Shown here: positions 35,922 to 45,221 of the stretch, one piece after another | How positions within the stretch are numbered: the stretch's first letter is position 1 | Layout: each line of letters opens with the position of its first letter | Source of the DNA: an uncultured Granulosicoccaceae bacterium | Lineage (GTDB): Bacteria > Pseudomonadota > Gammaproteobacteria > Granulosicoccales > Granulosicoccaceae | Direction of reading: 5' to 3' | DNA: 47,497 bases | Assembly (NCBI GenBank): GCA_937931165.1 | Contig: CALHCI010000014.1 | Span: forward strand, 1-47,497 | Translations under genes and position numbers: made by a program | The notes under the pieces: generated by a model | What the model was told of the DNA's origin: nothing | Databases searched by the model: none | Seen by the model: only the letters and a program-made list of their open reading frames with translations

Positions 35922-37160
35922 ATGGCACTCGCACACGATACCAGCGCACACGGCAACACGCCGGAAGTAGCCCGGGCAAAACCGGCACGACTGAACTGGG
36001 AAGATCCGTTTCTTCTGGAAAATCAGCTCGAGGAAGACGAGCGCATGATCCGCGACACGGCGCAAGCCTACTGTCAGGACAAGCTCATGCCTCGCGTTCT
36101 GGAAGCCAACCGGCATGAAAACTTTGACCGGGAAATTCTCAACGAAATGGGCGAACTGGGGCTGCTGGGCGCAACGCTGCCAGAATCGGTGGGCGGCATT
36201 GGCGCAAATTACACCTCGTATGGACTGATAGCGCGGGAAGTAGAACGGGTGGATTCCGGCTATCGATCAGCGATGAGCGTGCAATCGTCACTGGTGATGC
36301 ACCCGATTTTCGCCTACGGCTCAGAAAGTCAGCACCAGCGGTATCTGCCGAAACTCGCGAGCGGCGAATATGTGGGTTGTTTCGGTCTGACAGAACCGGA
36401 TCACGGCTCCGACCCCTCTTCAATGATTACCACCGCAAAAAAGGTGGACGGCGGCTATGTCATTTCCGGTGCAAAAAACTGGATTACCAATTCGCCAATC
36501 GCCGATGTCTTTGTTATCTGGGCCAAGTCCGATGCGCACGATAACCGCATCCGCGGTTTTGTACTCGAAAAGGGCATGAAAGGGCTGGATGCACCGAAAA
36601 TCGAAGGCAAGTTTTCGCTGCGGGCATCGATCACCGGAATGATCATGATGGACGAAGTAGAAATTCCGGAAGAAAACCTGCTGCCCAATGTGCAGGGACT
36701 GGCGGGTCCGTTTGGTTGCCTTAACCGCGCGCGTTTCGGCATTGCATGGGGCTCTATGGGTGCCGCGGAGTTCTGCTGGCATGCGGCACGTCAATACACC
36801 CTTGATCGTAAGCAGTTTGGCAAACCGCTGGCCGCCAATCAGTTAATTCAGAAGAAACTCGCCGACATGCAGACCGAAATTTCTCTCGGACTGCAAGGCT
36901 GCCTGCGTCTCGGGCGACTGATGGACGAGCACCAGGCGCCTGCTGAATTGATTTCTCTGATGAAACGCAACAACTGCGGTAAAGCACTGGACATTGCTCG
37001 CATGTCTCGCGACATGCACGGCGGCAATGGCGTTTCAGATGAATACGGAGTGATTCGACATGCGATGAACCTGGAGGCGGTAAATACCTATGAAGGTACG
37101 CACGACGTCCATGCGTTGATACTCGGGCGGGCGCAGACCGGGATTCAGGCTTTTCAATAA
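35922..37160 (+). CDS. gcdH: Glutaryl-CoA dehydrogenase
   Basis: A 412-residue FAD acyl-CoA dehydrogenase of the glutaryl-CoA branch, which dehydrogenates and decarboxylates glutaryl-CoA to crotonyl-CoA in lysine, tryptophan and dicarboxylate breakdown. The catalytic base is Glu391 in [20 protein letters not shown]/substrate motifs include [15 protein letters not shown] (154-168) and [17 protein letters not shown] (186-202). [15 protein letters not shown] is at 296-310. The length and the N-terminal [12 protein letters not shown] match GcdH rather than other acyl-CoA dehydrogenases. The ATG has GGAG eight bases upstream. It stands alone on its strand; a CoA-transferase partner gene is not in the window. 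Confidence 0.95.
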   Translation: MALAHDTSAHGNTPEVARAKPARLNWEDPFLLENQLEEDERMIRDTAQAYCQDKLMPRVLEANRHENFDREILNEMGELGLLGATLPESVGGIGANYTSYGLIAREVERVDSGYRSAMSVQSSLVMHPIFAYGSESQHQRYLPKLASGEYVGCFGLTEPDHGSDPSSMITTAKKVDGGYVISGAKNWITNSPIADVFVIWAKSDAHDNRIRGFVLEKGMKGLDAPKIEGKFSLRASITGMIMMDEVEIPEENLLPNVQGLAGPFGCLNRARFGIAWGSMGAAEFCWHAARQYTLDRKQFGKPLAANQLIQKKLADMQTEISLGLQGCLRLGRLMDEHQAPAELISLMKRNNCGKALDIARMSRDMHGGNGVSDEYGVIRHAMNLEAVNTYEGTHDVHALILGRAQTGIQAFQ

Positions 37161-37575
37161 CAACATGAACGTACGATGAAGATGGCTGACGGACGTCAGC
37201 CTGTAGAAACATTCACCGTGTTGTATCTCCTGTAAGTCTACTGCAGACAACTGTTTATTTCCGTCCTGGAAAAGACGCAACAACACGGTGAATGGTGTGC
37301 ATCCGTGCAATTACCGATCCCCTAAGTACATTACTAAGTACTGGATACTGTATCAACTAGACTAAAGTATTATTGAAATCTTATCTATGACCAAGTAATA
37401 GATCGAACATTTATTACTACTGCAGACCCGGCTCGATCAGTGAATAAACCACTGACAGAGTTGATGCAATTCAACTATGGACAGGTCATAGGGGCACATG
37501 CACATTTAAATGTTACTCGTCCTGTGCATCGTTTTAGGCAACTGTTTATTGTAAAGGCATACACCGTTAGGGTGA
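37161..37575. other. Intergenic region downstream of gcdH with inverted and direct repeats
   Basis: No convincing gene. A 7-bp hairpin lies at 37184-37201 (GGCTGAC/GTCAGCC, four-base loop). A perfect 15-bp inverted repeat has arms 37210-37224 and 37280-37294 and encloses two smaller hairpins. CTAAGTAC is directly repeated at 37322-37329 and 37334-37341, in an AT-rich stretch. These may form the end of the gcdH mRNA, but no U-run marks a terminator. Confidence 0.4.
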
Positions 37576-37604
37576 TTGTTTGTGTATGATTGCAGCGATA
37601 TTAT
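37576..37604 (+). promoter_or_regulatory. Predicted sigma-70 promoter of a small RNA
   Basis: TTGTTT (37576-37581) and TATTAT (37599-37604) are separated by exactly 17 bases. A transcript starting near 37611 would run into the terminator at 37730-37760. Confidence 0.4.
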
Positions 37605-37610
37605 CCATGC

Positions 37611-37760
37611 TGGAAAAACGTTTAATAGTTCGCCGTAAGTTTTCCAGGGACCGTCAAAACCGTGCCGACAGCCACAGGCACACGCTTTGAGACAGCAGGT
37701 TTTGATGGCAGAAGCAGTATCTACGCTCACCGGCGGTGCAGGACGCACCGCCGGATTTTT
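37611..37760 (+). ncRNA. Candidate small RNA of about 150 nt
   Basis: The stretch lies between a plausible promoter and a strong intrinsic terminator, and holds nested stems. TCAAAACC/GGTTTTGA (37654-37661 with 37698-37705, eight perfect pairs) encloses GTGCC/GGCAC (37662-37666 with 37677-37681). I do not recognise the family. A 34-residue reading frame from ATG 37586 to the stop at 37688-37690 overlaps it but would begin upstream of the predicted RNA start. Strand and bounds are inferred from promoter and terminator only. Confidence 0.4.
37730..37760 (+). terminator. Strong rho-independent terminator
   Basis: A perfect 10-bp GC-rich stem (arms 37730-37739 and 37745-37754, five-base loop) is followed by ATTTTT. 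It points rightward and is 570 bases beyond the gcdH stop, so it more likely ends a separate short transcript than gcdH itself. Confidence 0.75.
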
Positions 37761-37848
37761 ACCCGCCGTATGCCGCTAACTCAAACCACATCAACCGTTT
37801 TCTTTCGCCAACAGTTGCTGGTGAACACAAATTGTCTGTAGCGCGTGC

Positions 37849-38553
37849 CTAAGACAGTAACCAGCCACCATCCACATCAACGGTGGTACCGGTGACAAAC
37901 TCGTTCTGCACACAAAACACAATGCCCTGCGCAACTTCATCTGCCTGACCGGCGCGCGGTATTAGCTGGTTAGCGGTGAGTTTCTTATAAAGCGCTTCAC
38001 GCTCGGCACCTTGCAGTGGCACCATCGGTGTGTCTATCTGCCCGGGAGATACCACATTAATTCGCCGCGGGGTGATTTCCGGTGCAATGGCACGTACAAA
38101 TGCTTCCACAGCACCACCAACCGATGACAAAGCGACCTGCCCGGGTCGACACTTGCGTGCCGGTGAGCCACTAACCAGTACAATCGTGCCGTTGTCCGCA
38201 AGGTGCTCGGTACCGTATCGAACCACATTGGCATAACCCCACATTTTATCGAATGACGCTTGAAAGCCATCCATCTCCATATCCAGGAACGGTCCAATTG
38301 CTCTGTCACCACCGGTGGCAGCACTAATCAGTATGTCAAACGGTGCATGTTCACTGTACAACGCCTGTAGCGCTTCACGATCACGAACATCACATTGCGC
38401 CAGTGTCACACCATCGGGCACTTCACCGGCACGGTCGGGGTTGCGGCTAATCGCGATCACGGCAGCGCCCAGTGCCGCCAGTTGCCTGGAGGTGGCAAGC
38501 CCGATGCCCGAAGTACCGCCAAATATCAGTGCCTTTTTACCTTTGACATCCAT
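37849..38553 (-). CDS. SDR-family protein lacking the catalytic Tyr/Lys
   Basis: A 234-residue protein with a normal SDR cofactor site (GGTSGIG at 12-18, CDVRD near 55) and a normal C terminus (GTTVDVDGGWLLS). In the place of the YxxxK motif it has PGQVALSSVGGAVEAF, so Tyr is replaced by Leu and Lys by Gly, while a serine remains in VSGSPAR. It may therefore be a non-catalytic or atypical SDR. It starts at ATG 38553 with GGGTGA upstream. The preceding gene on the same strand is 417 bases away. Confidence 0.82.
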   Translation of the reverse strand: MDVKGKKALIFGGTSGIGLATSRQLAALGAAVIAISRNPDRAGEVPDGVTLAQCDVRDREALQALYSEHAPFDILISAATGGDRAIGPFLDMEMDGFQASFDKMWGYANVVRYGTEHLADNGTIVLVSGSPARKCRPGQVALSSVGGAVEAFVRAIAPEITPRRINVVSPGQIDTPMVPLQGAEREALYKKLTANQLIPRAGQADEVAQGIVFCVQNEFVTGTTVDVDGGWLLS

Positions 38554-38970
38554 TGCAATTCACCCGTTGTGGAAAACCACACATGATTGCGAGGACGGCT
38601 TGAACTTGCAAGGATTAATTTATCTTGGGAGCAACAGCGCAAGGAACATGTACGAGCCACGGCGTAGAACCCTCCCCAGCGCTTAGACGCTGCCCCTCCA
38701 ATCGGCCCGCAGCCCCACAAGGAGGCTTTCGTAAAAGTTGTTGTAGCGTTTTTGCGTAGCGCCAAACCACAGGGGTTGCCTGTATGTGGGGTGGCATAAG
38801 CCCCGGGCGCATCCACCATGATACTAAAACCGGTGGATACGCCTCCGCGCTTATACCACCCTGCGCTACCTGCTTAAATCGCCCATCCTGGTAACCATCT
38901 CCACATTATCGAATGACTTTGACGACACCCTCAACAATGAGAGAGTGATCGTGCCTTTTCAGACAGTCTC
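38554..38970. other. Intergenic region carrying repeat copy B
   Basis: This 417-base gap separates two minus-strand genes. Its first half holds the structured repeat (38622-38763). The 97-codon reading frame over it is low-complexity, starts nowhere convincing and is not judged a gene. I see nothing else supportable at 38764-38970. Confidence 0.5.
38622..38763 (-). repeat. Structured intergenic repeat, copy B
   Basis: About 80% identical to copy A over the 50-base core (38650-38699 against 29820-29869), with weaker similarity on both sides. The short stem reads AGCG/CGCT (38678-38681 with 38688-38691) where copy A has GGCG/CGCC. The outer pair has changed on both sides, keeping the stem; the loop retains TTAGA. 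CCTCC and GGAGG flank the next segment and could pair, as the long stem does in copy A. Orientation relative to transcription is the same as copy A. Confidence 0.6.
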
Positions 38971-39963
38971 TCAGTGCTCCAGGGCTCGCTTTCGTCGCCA
39001 GAGATGCAGTGATTTTATAGCGTGAAAACACTCAACGAAAGGTCGCCACATTGCATCCCAAAAGCCATGGTAACCCGACTCACCCTTTATGAGACCAACG
39101 GTGATTTCTTCCTGTTTGGCGGGAAGATACCGGCAGCGAAAAAGCCAGTCCCACACCGAAAAAACAAAGCCGAAATTTTTATCGTAATGCTGTGGTGCGG
39201 TGCTGTGATGAATCTGGTGCATTGCCGGACTGAAGAACAATCGGTTACCCACACCAAAGCTTAACCATATATGCGAATGCCGCAGGTTTGCAGACATGTA
39301 GTAAAAGAAGTGGATCGCACTGGTACTGAATAAAGTAACGCTATCGATAGTAGTACCGTGATATCGGGTAAACAGCACGGTAGCAAACGATCCCATTACA
39401 ATGGCGGTAGCCGCATGAACAGTATAATCAACAGGATGGTGACGATTGGCAGTGAGCGGCGTTAACACGGCCGCTGAATGATGCACCTTATGAAACGCCC
39501 ACAACCACGACACCTTATGCTGCAGGTAATGCATCAGAAAAAAACCGAAGTCAACGCAGCAAGTGAACACGAGTGTATAAATCAAGCGGTCTGACAGTGA
39601 TGGTGCTTCATGGGCAGCTTCGACTACCCATACTTTATCCAGCATGCGATCAAGCAACACAGAACCAATATAGTTTGCTTGATATAGCAGCGCAAAAAGA
39701 CCGACCTTCACCAGCAGAATAATAACCAGCCAGATTTTAATATCCATCCACACCGACGGATGGGTATAGATTTTTTTTGGAAAAAGAAACCTGAAAAAAT
39801 TCTGACCCTGTCGCCGCCCGTCACCGCTAAGGTATACGGCAAGCGCAATCAGTACATAACACAACATAAAAAACCAGAAGTGCCTGCTCGACGGCAGCAT
39901 GAAAATCCGGTGCAGCGACGCACCGGCTTCTGACAGAAAAGTGTGGAGTTGTTCGGTAAGCAT
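38971..39963 (-). CDS. Sterol desaturase / fatty acid hydroxylase superfamily protein
   Basis: A di-iron membrane oxygenase of 330 residues from the chosen start, with about five helices. The histidine clusters are present in order: HYLQH, HKVHH, then NRHHPVDY, and HQIHH with a late HYDKNFG. Such enzymes hydroxylate or desaturate lipids, including fatty acids, carotenoids and sterol-like molecules. The reading frame extends to TTG 40002, but neither start has a clear ribosome binding site; ATG 39963 is favoured as the nearest to the first conserved helix. Substrate unknown. Confidence 0.87.
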   Translation of the reverse strand: MLTEQLHTFLSEAGASLHRIFMLPSSRHFWFFMLCYVLIALAVYLSGDGRRQGQNFFRFLFPKKIYTHPSVWMDIKIWLVIILLVKVGLFALLYQANYIGSVLLDRMLDKVWVVEAAHEAPSLSDRLIYTLVFTCCVDFGFFLMHYLQHKVSWLWAFHKVHHSAAVLTPLTANRHHPVDYTVHAATAIVMGSFATVLFTRYHGTTIDSVTLFSTSAIHFFYYMSANLRHSHIWLSFGVGNRLFFSPAMHQIHHSTAPQHYDKNFGFVFSVWDWLFRCRYLPAKQEEITVGLIKGESGYHGFWDAMWRPFVECFHAIKSLHLWRRKRALEH

Positions 39964-40127
39964 TATCGCATCGTGGCTGAGCAAGCCTGGTGTGGCGTTC
40001 AATCTACGTGAATAGTAGAGCGGCCAGCGGCAGCCATCTTTGAGACAGCGCTCAAACCACTCAATTTAAAACTCACCAGACACTGGATTCCTCAGACCGG
40101 TTCAAACCACGGCACTACAAACCTGCG

Positions 40128-41372
40128 CTAGCTGATTTCGGCTTCACGCATTCCGATCAGATACAAAATACCATCAAGACCAACCGTGCCAAACGCGTTG
40201 GCTGCAAGCTCTCTGACCTTTGGCTTGGCATGAAACGCGATGCCCAGTCCTGCTTTTTTCAGCATGGGCAGGTCGTTGGCGCCATCACCGACAGCAATCA
40301 CCTGCTCCAGACAAATGCCCTCTTTTTCGGCAATTGAACGAAGCAGAGCCGCTTTGCTTTTTTCGTTGATAATTTCACCTGAAACCTTCCCGGTCAGCAG
40401 GCCGTCTTCAATATCCAACTCATTAGCGTGCACATGATCAATATTAAGCCGAGCGGCCAATCGCTGTGCAAACCAGGTAAAACCACCAGAAAGAATTGCC
40501 GTCTTGTAGCCCAGTTTATTCAGATTTTTCAGCAGATTTTCCGCACCATCGGTAATCTCTAACTGATCATCAATTGATTCCAGTCGCGACACCGGCAAGC
40601 CACGTAACAATGCCAATCGCTGCCGGAAGCTGGTATCAAAATCAATCTCGCCGTTCATTGCACGGGCGGTGATTGCCTCGACCTCGTCACCGACACCTGC
40701 TTCTCGCGCCATTAGATCTATGACCTCACCCTGAATTAGCGTCGAATCCATATCGAAGCACACCAGTCGGCGGGTACGTCGCCAGATGTTGTCTTCCTGT
40801 ATCGCGATATCCGCTTCAATGTCTCGCGAAATCGCAAGACATTCAGAGCGCAGTTTGTCGATATTGCCATCGCGATGATTGACACGGAATTCCACGGCAA
40901 TCAACGACGGGTTATCAGTAGATGGAATCTGAATTCGCGGCGACATGCGCTGAATGCTTTCAATGTTCCAGTCAAGACGACTGACGACTTCGGTCACGCT
41001 CGCAATACAGTCTGCGCCTAACTGCCGGGTAAGCAGAGTAATGATATGTCGGTCGTGACCACTGCCGGATACCCAGTTCTGGTAGGCCTCTACTCCTACC
41101 GGCGTAAAGCGGATATCAAGATCCAGATCATGCGCGGTAAAAAGCAACTCTTTAAAAAGCGCATCAGTGCTCACCGGCTCGGACCCGTCGGCTTCGGCGG
41201 GCAGCGCCGTACCGTCCAGGTCGACGAGCATGCCCCACGACAGATTGTTGTGAATGGTCGCCTGGTCAATATCGAGCACGGTGACTCGATACCGGGCCAA
41301 TATGGCGGAAAGACTCGAAGTGATACCCGGTCTGTCCCGTCCGGCAACATTGATTAAAACGATTTGACTCAC
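40128..41372 (-). CDS. serB: Phosphoserine phosphatase SerB
   Basis: A 414-residue HAD-superfamily enzyme for the last step of serine synthesis. The catalytic domain has nucleophile Asp207 and Asp209 in CFDMDSTLIQGEVIDLMA, a conserved Ser in ILSGGFTWFA, Lys in EKSKAAL and GDGANDLPML. The N-terminal 200 residues hold two ACT-like domains (IVLINVAGRDRPGITSSLS and HIITLLTRQLGADCI), the long SerB form known from pseudomonads and other gammaproteobacteria. The start is GTG 41372. It is divergent from the gene at 41636. Confidence 0.96.
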   Translation of the reverse strand: MSQIVLINVAGRDRPGITSSLSAILARYRVTVLDIDQATIHNNLSWGMLVDLDGTALPAEADGSEPVSTDALFKELLFTAHDLDLDIRFTPVGVEAYQNWVSGSGHDRHIITLLTRQLGADCIASVTEVVSRLDWNIESIQRMSPRIQIPSTDNPSLIAVEFRVNHRDGNIDKLRSECLAISRDIEADIAIQEDNIWRRTRRLVCFDMDSTLIQGEVIDLMAREAGVGDEVEAITARAMNGEIDFDTSFRQRLALLRGLPVSRLESIDDQLEITDGAENLLKNLNKLGYKTAILSGGFTWFAQRLAARLNIDHVHANELDIEDGLLTGKVSGEIINEKSKAALLRSIAEKEGICLEQVIAVGDGANDLPMLKKAGLGIAFHAKPKVRELAANAFGTVGLDGILYLIGMREAEIS

Positions 41373-41635
41373 CGGGGGTGCTCTTGCGAAGAGGGCTCAA
41401 AATTGTATCATCCCGGATCGCTGGTTTGCTGCCCTGTTTGCTGCCCTGCGGGGAAAAACTTTTGATCCCCAAAGGCAACAGACCCGAACTGATTTTATTA
41501 ACGAAACTGCGCGTATTTTCGATGCTGGACTAAACTACCAACGTATTTCGTGTTACAGATTTGGCAAAACCTCGCACATGCTTTTGCATTCTGTTAGCTT
41601 CCCGCCATTCCACACCTTTTTTAACCGGTAGCACC

Positions 41636-42064
41636 ATGATAAAAGCCCTGCAAGACTCATCACCCGGCGTTTTACTGACTCGTGTTCTCATTGCCGCAGT
41701 GGTTGTATTCGCGACCTACAACCCGACAGGCAAATCGATTTACCACTGGATATCCGGTCATGCCAATCCATCTGATGCATGGGTAATTCTGGCAGGGATC
41801 GTCACAGTACTGGTTAACGTGGCATTACTGATTGCTGCATGGAAGGCGCTCGGCATGATGGGCACAGTCATTGTGTTAATTCTATTCGCGGCACTCGCCT
41901 ACCTGTCCCTGCAGGAAGGCTGGGTCTCTTCCGGCAATGCAGCCTCTATTCAATGGCTGGGGCTGATTCTCTACAGCATCTTTCTTGGCATTGGTTTGTC
42001 TGGTGCAATCCTGTGGCGCCGTGCCACCGGCCAGGTAATCACTGATGAAGCAGATGACGTCTGA
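41636..42064 (+). CDS. Small DUF6524-like membrane protein
   Basis: A 142-residue protein with four predicted membrane helices (about 15-35, 45-66, 70-88 and 102-124) and the family-like NPTGKSIYHWI segment near residue 28. Function unknown. The frame extends upstream to 41561, but ATG 41636 begins the conserved part. Its product probably sits in the inner membrane. It precedes the EamA transporter gene by 46 bases on the same strand. Confidence 0.75.
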   Translation: MIKALQDSSPGVLLTRVLIAAVVVFATYNPTGKSIYHWISGHANPSDAWVILAGIVTVLVNVALLIAAWKALGMMGTVIVLILFAALAYLSLQEGWVSSGNAASIQWLGLILYSIFLGIGLSGAILWRRATGQVITDEADDV

Positions 42065-42110
42065 CAACAATACCAGTATGAATAACTTGTAGTTTGCGGC
42101 AACACTGAAC

Positions 42111-43022
42111 TTGCCCTCGAACTCTGCCAGGGCATTTAACAACGCCTATATCGTTCTGATTATCGCCCCGCTTTTCTGGGGCGGTAATGCCGTTGCGGGC
42201 AAGCTTGCCACACTAGACTGGCAGCCCTTCACCATTACCTGCATTCGCTGGCTACTGACTACCATCGTCTTGTTACCGTTTGCGTATCAGCACCTGCGCA
42301 ACGACAGTGTGGTATTAAAAAAATCCTGGTTGACGCTGTTTCTGCTTGGTGCGCTTGGCATGGCGCTGTTTAATCTGCTGATGTACCTGTCACTTAACTA
42401 CACCACCGCGGTCAATGTCAGCATCGAGCAGGCGGCTATGCCTGCGATGATTATGTTTGCAAATTTTATTTTGCTGTCACAACGCGTCACTATGCTGCAA
42501 ATTGCAGGGCTTATTACCTGCGGTGTCGGGGTATTGATCACTGCCACAGAGGGGCAGCCTTCTGTGTTCTTTAGCCAGGGCCTCAATAAAGGTGACGCCA
42601 TTATGTTACTGGCCTGCGTTTTCTATGCGGCCTATACATTCGGATTGCGCTGGAAACCACCGGTACACTGGCTGAGCTTTCTGTTTATTGTTGCTATTGG
42701 CGCAGCAAGCATGAGCTTTCCGTTTATGCTGTGGGAGCTGCAGCAACAACCATTCACTATGCCATCCGCACGCGGCTGGATAGTCATGGCCTATGTGGTT
42801 ATTTTTCCAACCATTGTCAGTCAGATATCCTACGCACGCGGCGTAGAACTGATTGGCGGTAACCGAGCAGGTCTGTTTATAAATCTGGTACCGATATTCG
42901 GTTCGCTGCTGGCCGTAGTTATCCTCGGTGAACAGTTCCGCCTGTACCACGCTGTCGGGCTGCTACTGGTCATTGGCGGGATTATGTTCGCCGAACGCTT
43001 TGCGGCAAAAGAAGCGCAGTAG
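42111..43022 (+). CDS. DMT superfamily transporter (EamA family)
   Basis: A 303-residue permease with ten predicted helices arranged as two EamA repeats. Conserved pieces are PLFWGGNAVAGK in helix 1, VNVSIEQAAMPAMIMF in the first repeat, RGVELIGGNRAGLFINLVPIF in the second, and LGEQFRLYHAVGLLLVIGGI at the end. Proteins of this family export amino acids, nucleosides or drugs. The only possible start is TTG 42111 (an in-frame stop lies seven codons upstream). Substrate unknown. Confidence 0.9.
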   Translation: MPSNSARAFNNAYIVLIIAPLFWGGNAVAGKLATLDWQPFTITCIRWLLTTIVLLPFAYQHLRNDSVVLKKSWLTLFLLGALGMALFNLLMYLSLNYTTAVNVSIEQAAMPAMIMFANFILLSQRVTMLQIAGLITCGVGVLITATEGQPSVFFSQGLNKGDAIMLLACVFYAAYTFGLRWKPPVHWLSFLFIVAIGAASMSFPFMLWELQQQPFTMPSARGWIVMAYVVIFPTIVSQISYARGVELIGGNRAGLFINLVPIFGSLLAVVILGEQFRLYHAVGLLLVIGGIMFAERFAAKEAQ

Positions 43023-43054
43023 CAACCTCGTACCATAAAGCATCAGATGGCGGA

Positions 43055-43969
43055 CTATCCTTTACCGGTCCGCGTAAGCTGCGCTCCGACAATCTCCTCG
43101 GTAATTTTAGCAACGGTCTGATTGTCCCCATCCGGATAACGGGTAATGCCTGCCTGAAACAACTGCATCGCAGTAGCAGCAGTAAACAACGGCACTCCGT
43201 GTTTACGCGCCAGGTCCATGCTGATGGTAAGATCTTTATACATGGTGCTGATATGGCTGCCGGTGTCCTGAAAATTCCGGTCAATGACATGCCCAAGCGC
43301 CGCATTGGTAATTCCACAGCCCGCAGCAGAAGTACTGAAAACGTTATACAGCGCGTCAGCATCAACTCCGGCCCTGGCAGCGAGCACTGACGCTTCAAAC
43401 GTGGCACTGAAGATAGAACCGATTAAAGATTGCAGACACCCCTTGACCGTTTGCCCGACACCAGCCTCTTTACCCACATGATGAATGGTACCGCTGACCG
43501 CCTTCAACACCGGATCCCATTGCTGCATGACGTCATCAGGTGCAGATGCCATTAACGTTAGTGTGCCACCATGTGCTCCCGGACGCCCGCCACTCACTGG
43601 TGTGTCAATCAGGGAAATGCCAGTACCCTGCAAAGCTTCGGATATCTCTACCGCTTCGATCGCGTGAATAGTTGCGGTCAGAATGATAGCCGCCCCGGAC
43701 TGTAAACCGGAGACGACACCGGCATCCTCACCACCATCGCCAAAAATTACCGCCTTAGCCTGATCTCCGTTCATCACCATGACAAACACCGCATCACAAT
43801 GCCTGGCCACTCCGGCGGCGTTGGCTTCAGGTACACCGCCCAACTGTTCAAATTCAGTCATCCGCTCTGGCAACAGATCATGACCATGCACCTGATAACC
43901 GTTTTTGATCAGGTTTTTGGCAAGTCCTGATCCCATGTTTCCAATACCAATAACGCCGATGTTTTGCAT
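43055..43969 (-). CDS. Beta-hydroxyacid dehydrogenase, 3-hydroxyisobutyrate dehydrogenase family
   Basis: A 304-residue NAD(P)-dependent enzyme. Cofactor motif GIGNMGSGLAKN spans 8-19. The substrate loop is DTPVSGGRPGAHGGTLTLM (122-140). The catalytic Lys is Lys176 in GQTVKGCLQS. Family members oxidise 3-hydroxyisobutyrate, tartronate semialdehyde, L-threonate and similar acids. The usual Asn four residues after the Lys is Gln180 here, so the substrate may be unusual. The neighbouring enolase-superfamily gene 45 bases upstream suggests sugar-acid breakdown. AGGAT lies five bases before the ATG. Confidence 0.88.
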   Translation of the reverse strand: MQNIGVIGIGNMGSGLAKNLIKNGYQVHGHDLLPERMTEFEQLGGVPEANAAGVARHCDAVFVMVMNGDQAKAVIFGDGGEDAGVVSGLQSGAAIILTATIHAIEAVEISEALQGTGISLIDTPVSGGRPGAHGGTLTLMASAPDDVMQQWDPVLKAVSGTIHHVGKEAGVGQTVKGCLQSLIGSIFSATFEASVLAARAGVDADALYNVFSTSAAGCGITNAALGHVIDRNFQDTGSHISTMYKDLTISMDLARKHGVPLFTAATAMQLFQAGITRYPDGDNQTVAKITEEIVGAQLTRTGKG

Positions 43970-44014
43970 GATTTATCCTGTTATTAGGGCTGTACGTAGT
44001 CTGTCAATGGCCAG

Positions 44015-45148
44015 CTATTTCGATTTCTGATTAATGATCACACCGGACGCACGATACGCTTCAAGCTTTTTCCAGTCGAACTCTACACCAGTGCCTGCTG
44101 TATCGGGTGCGAGCGCTAAATGACTTTCAACGTGCAGTGGTCGCATGGTGTATTGGTCTATCGGAAAAGAATGCACTTCCAGCCACCCTGCTGACGCAGT
44201 GGTGTGTGACGCTCTTGCAGACACCAGACTGACATGCAACTCCTGCATCCCATGACTGCACACCGGAATTCCGTGTTGTTCGGCCTGCTCTGCCACGGCC
44301 AGCCAACCGGATACCCCCCCGCAATTAGACGCATCGGGTTGAATAAACGATAAACCGGATTGCTCAAATGCATATTCGAATTCGTGAATCGTGTGTAAAT
44401 TCTCTCCCATCGCCAACGGCACACCAGTGGCCTGGCCAATCTCTGCGTAACCCTGATAATTATCCGGAATAATCGGCTCTTCAAACCAATAGATATCGAA
44501 TTGTGAAAAAGCAGTTGCCGCCTTGATTGCCTCGGGCAACTGCAGTGAATAATTGGCATCTACCATCAACGTAATATCATTTCCGATTAGCTTTCTCACT
44601 TCCCTGACTCTTTCGATATCTTCTTCAAGCGCAGGCTGCCCCACCTTTATTTTTACCGCGTTAAAACCCCTGGCTAAATACCCTTCAATACTGCCAAGGA
44701 GTTTATCCAAAGAGAAGTTCAGATCAATACCGCCACAGTATGCCTTGCACTGTTGCGACTCACCGCCCGCCATTTTCCACAACGGTTGTTGCTGTGTTTT
44801 TCCACGCACATCCCACAGGGCTATATCACAGGCAGAGATCGCAAAAGAAGCGATACCACCACGCCCCACATAGTGGATATGCCACAACATTTCATCATAG
44901 CGTGCCGCAATATCCACACTGTCTTTTCCCAAAAGCATCGGTGCCAGATCATGTTCAATCATTGCCAGCACAGCGGCACCCCCTTTACCACCCGTGTAGG
45001 TATAGCCACAACCGGTGGTGCCATCCTTAACCGCAATAGTAACGGTAATTAACTCAAAATGAGTGTGCGCGCCATGCTTTGCGTCATGCAGAGTTTCGGC
45101 AAGCGGTACACGATAGAGTCTTGCATCAATCGATTTTATTGTAGACAT
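44015..45148 (-). CDS. Mandelate racemase / muconate lactonizing enzyme family protein (enolase superfamily)
   Basis: A 377-residue TIM-barrel enzyme. Catalytic Lys166-x-Lys168 is in NAVKIKVG, metal ligands are Asp197, Glu223 and Glu249, and His299 in CSHGMQEL is the second general base, with Asp272 as its likely partner. A KxK base together with a His-Asp dyad is the mandelate-racemase subgroup pattern, typical for acid-sugar dehydratases and epimerases. Together with the downstream beta-hydroxyacid dehydrogenase it may degrade a sugar acid such as a gluconate or threonate derivative. Specific substrate not determinable. Confidence 0.9.
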   Translation of the reverse strand: MSTIKSIDARLYRVPLAETLHDAKHGAHTHFELITVTIAVKDGTTGCGYTYTGGKGGAAVLAMIEHDLAPMLLGKDSVDIAARYDEMLWHIHYVGRGGIASFAISACDIALWDVRGKTQQQPLWKMAGGESQQCKAYCGGIDLNFSLDKLLGSIEGYLARGFNAVKIKVGQPALEEDIERVREVRKLIGNDITLMVDANYSLQLPEAIKAATAFSQFDIYWFEEPIIPDNYQGYAEIGQATGVPLAMGENLHTIHEFEYAFEQSGLSFIQPDASNCGGVSGWLAVAEQAEQHGIPVCSHGMQELHVSLVSARASHTTASAGWLEVHSFPIDQYTMRPLHVESHLALAPDTAGTGVEFDWKKLEAYRASGVIINQKSK

Positions 45149-45221
45149 AAATAACGCTTTCCCGAAGCAGTCTATCGTTGTTGTTAAAAGAACCTACCAG
45201 TGCACTTGGCAGATATTCCGG

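Noticed and set aside
37506-37748. 80-codon minus-strand frame with several cysteines
   Set aside because: It reads through the terminator stem, starts at a GTG inside it and shows no coding character.
38526-38819. 97-codon frame over repeat copy B
   Set aside because: It overlaps the start of the SDR gene and a structured repeat, and has no ribosome binding site or family match.
41424-41447. Tandem duplication of a 12-base unit upstream of serB
   Set aside because: Only two copies, in an ordinary intergenic region; likely slippage.
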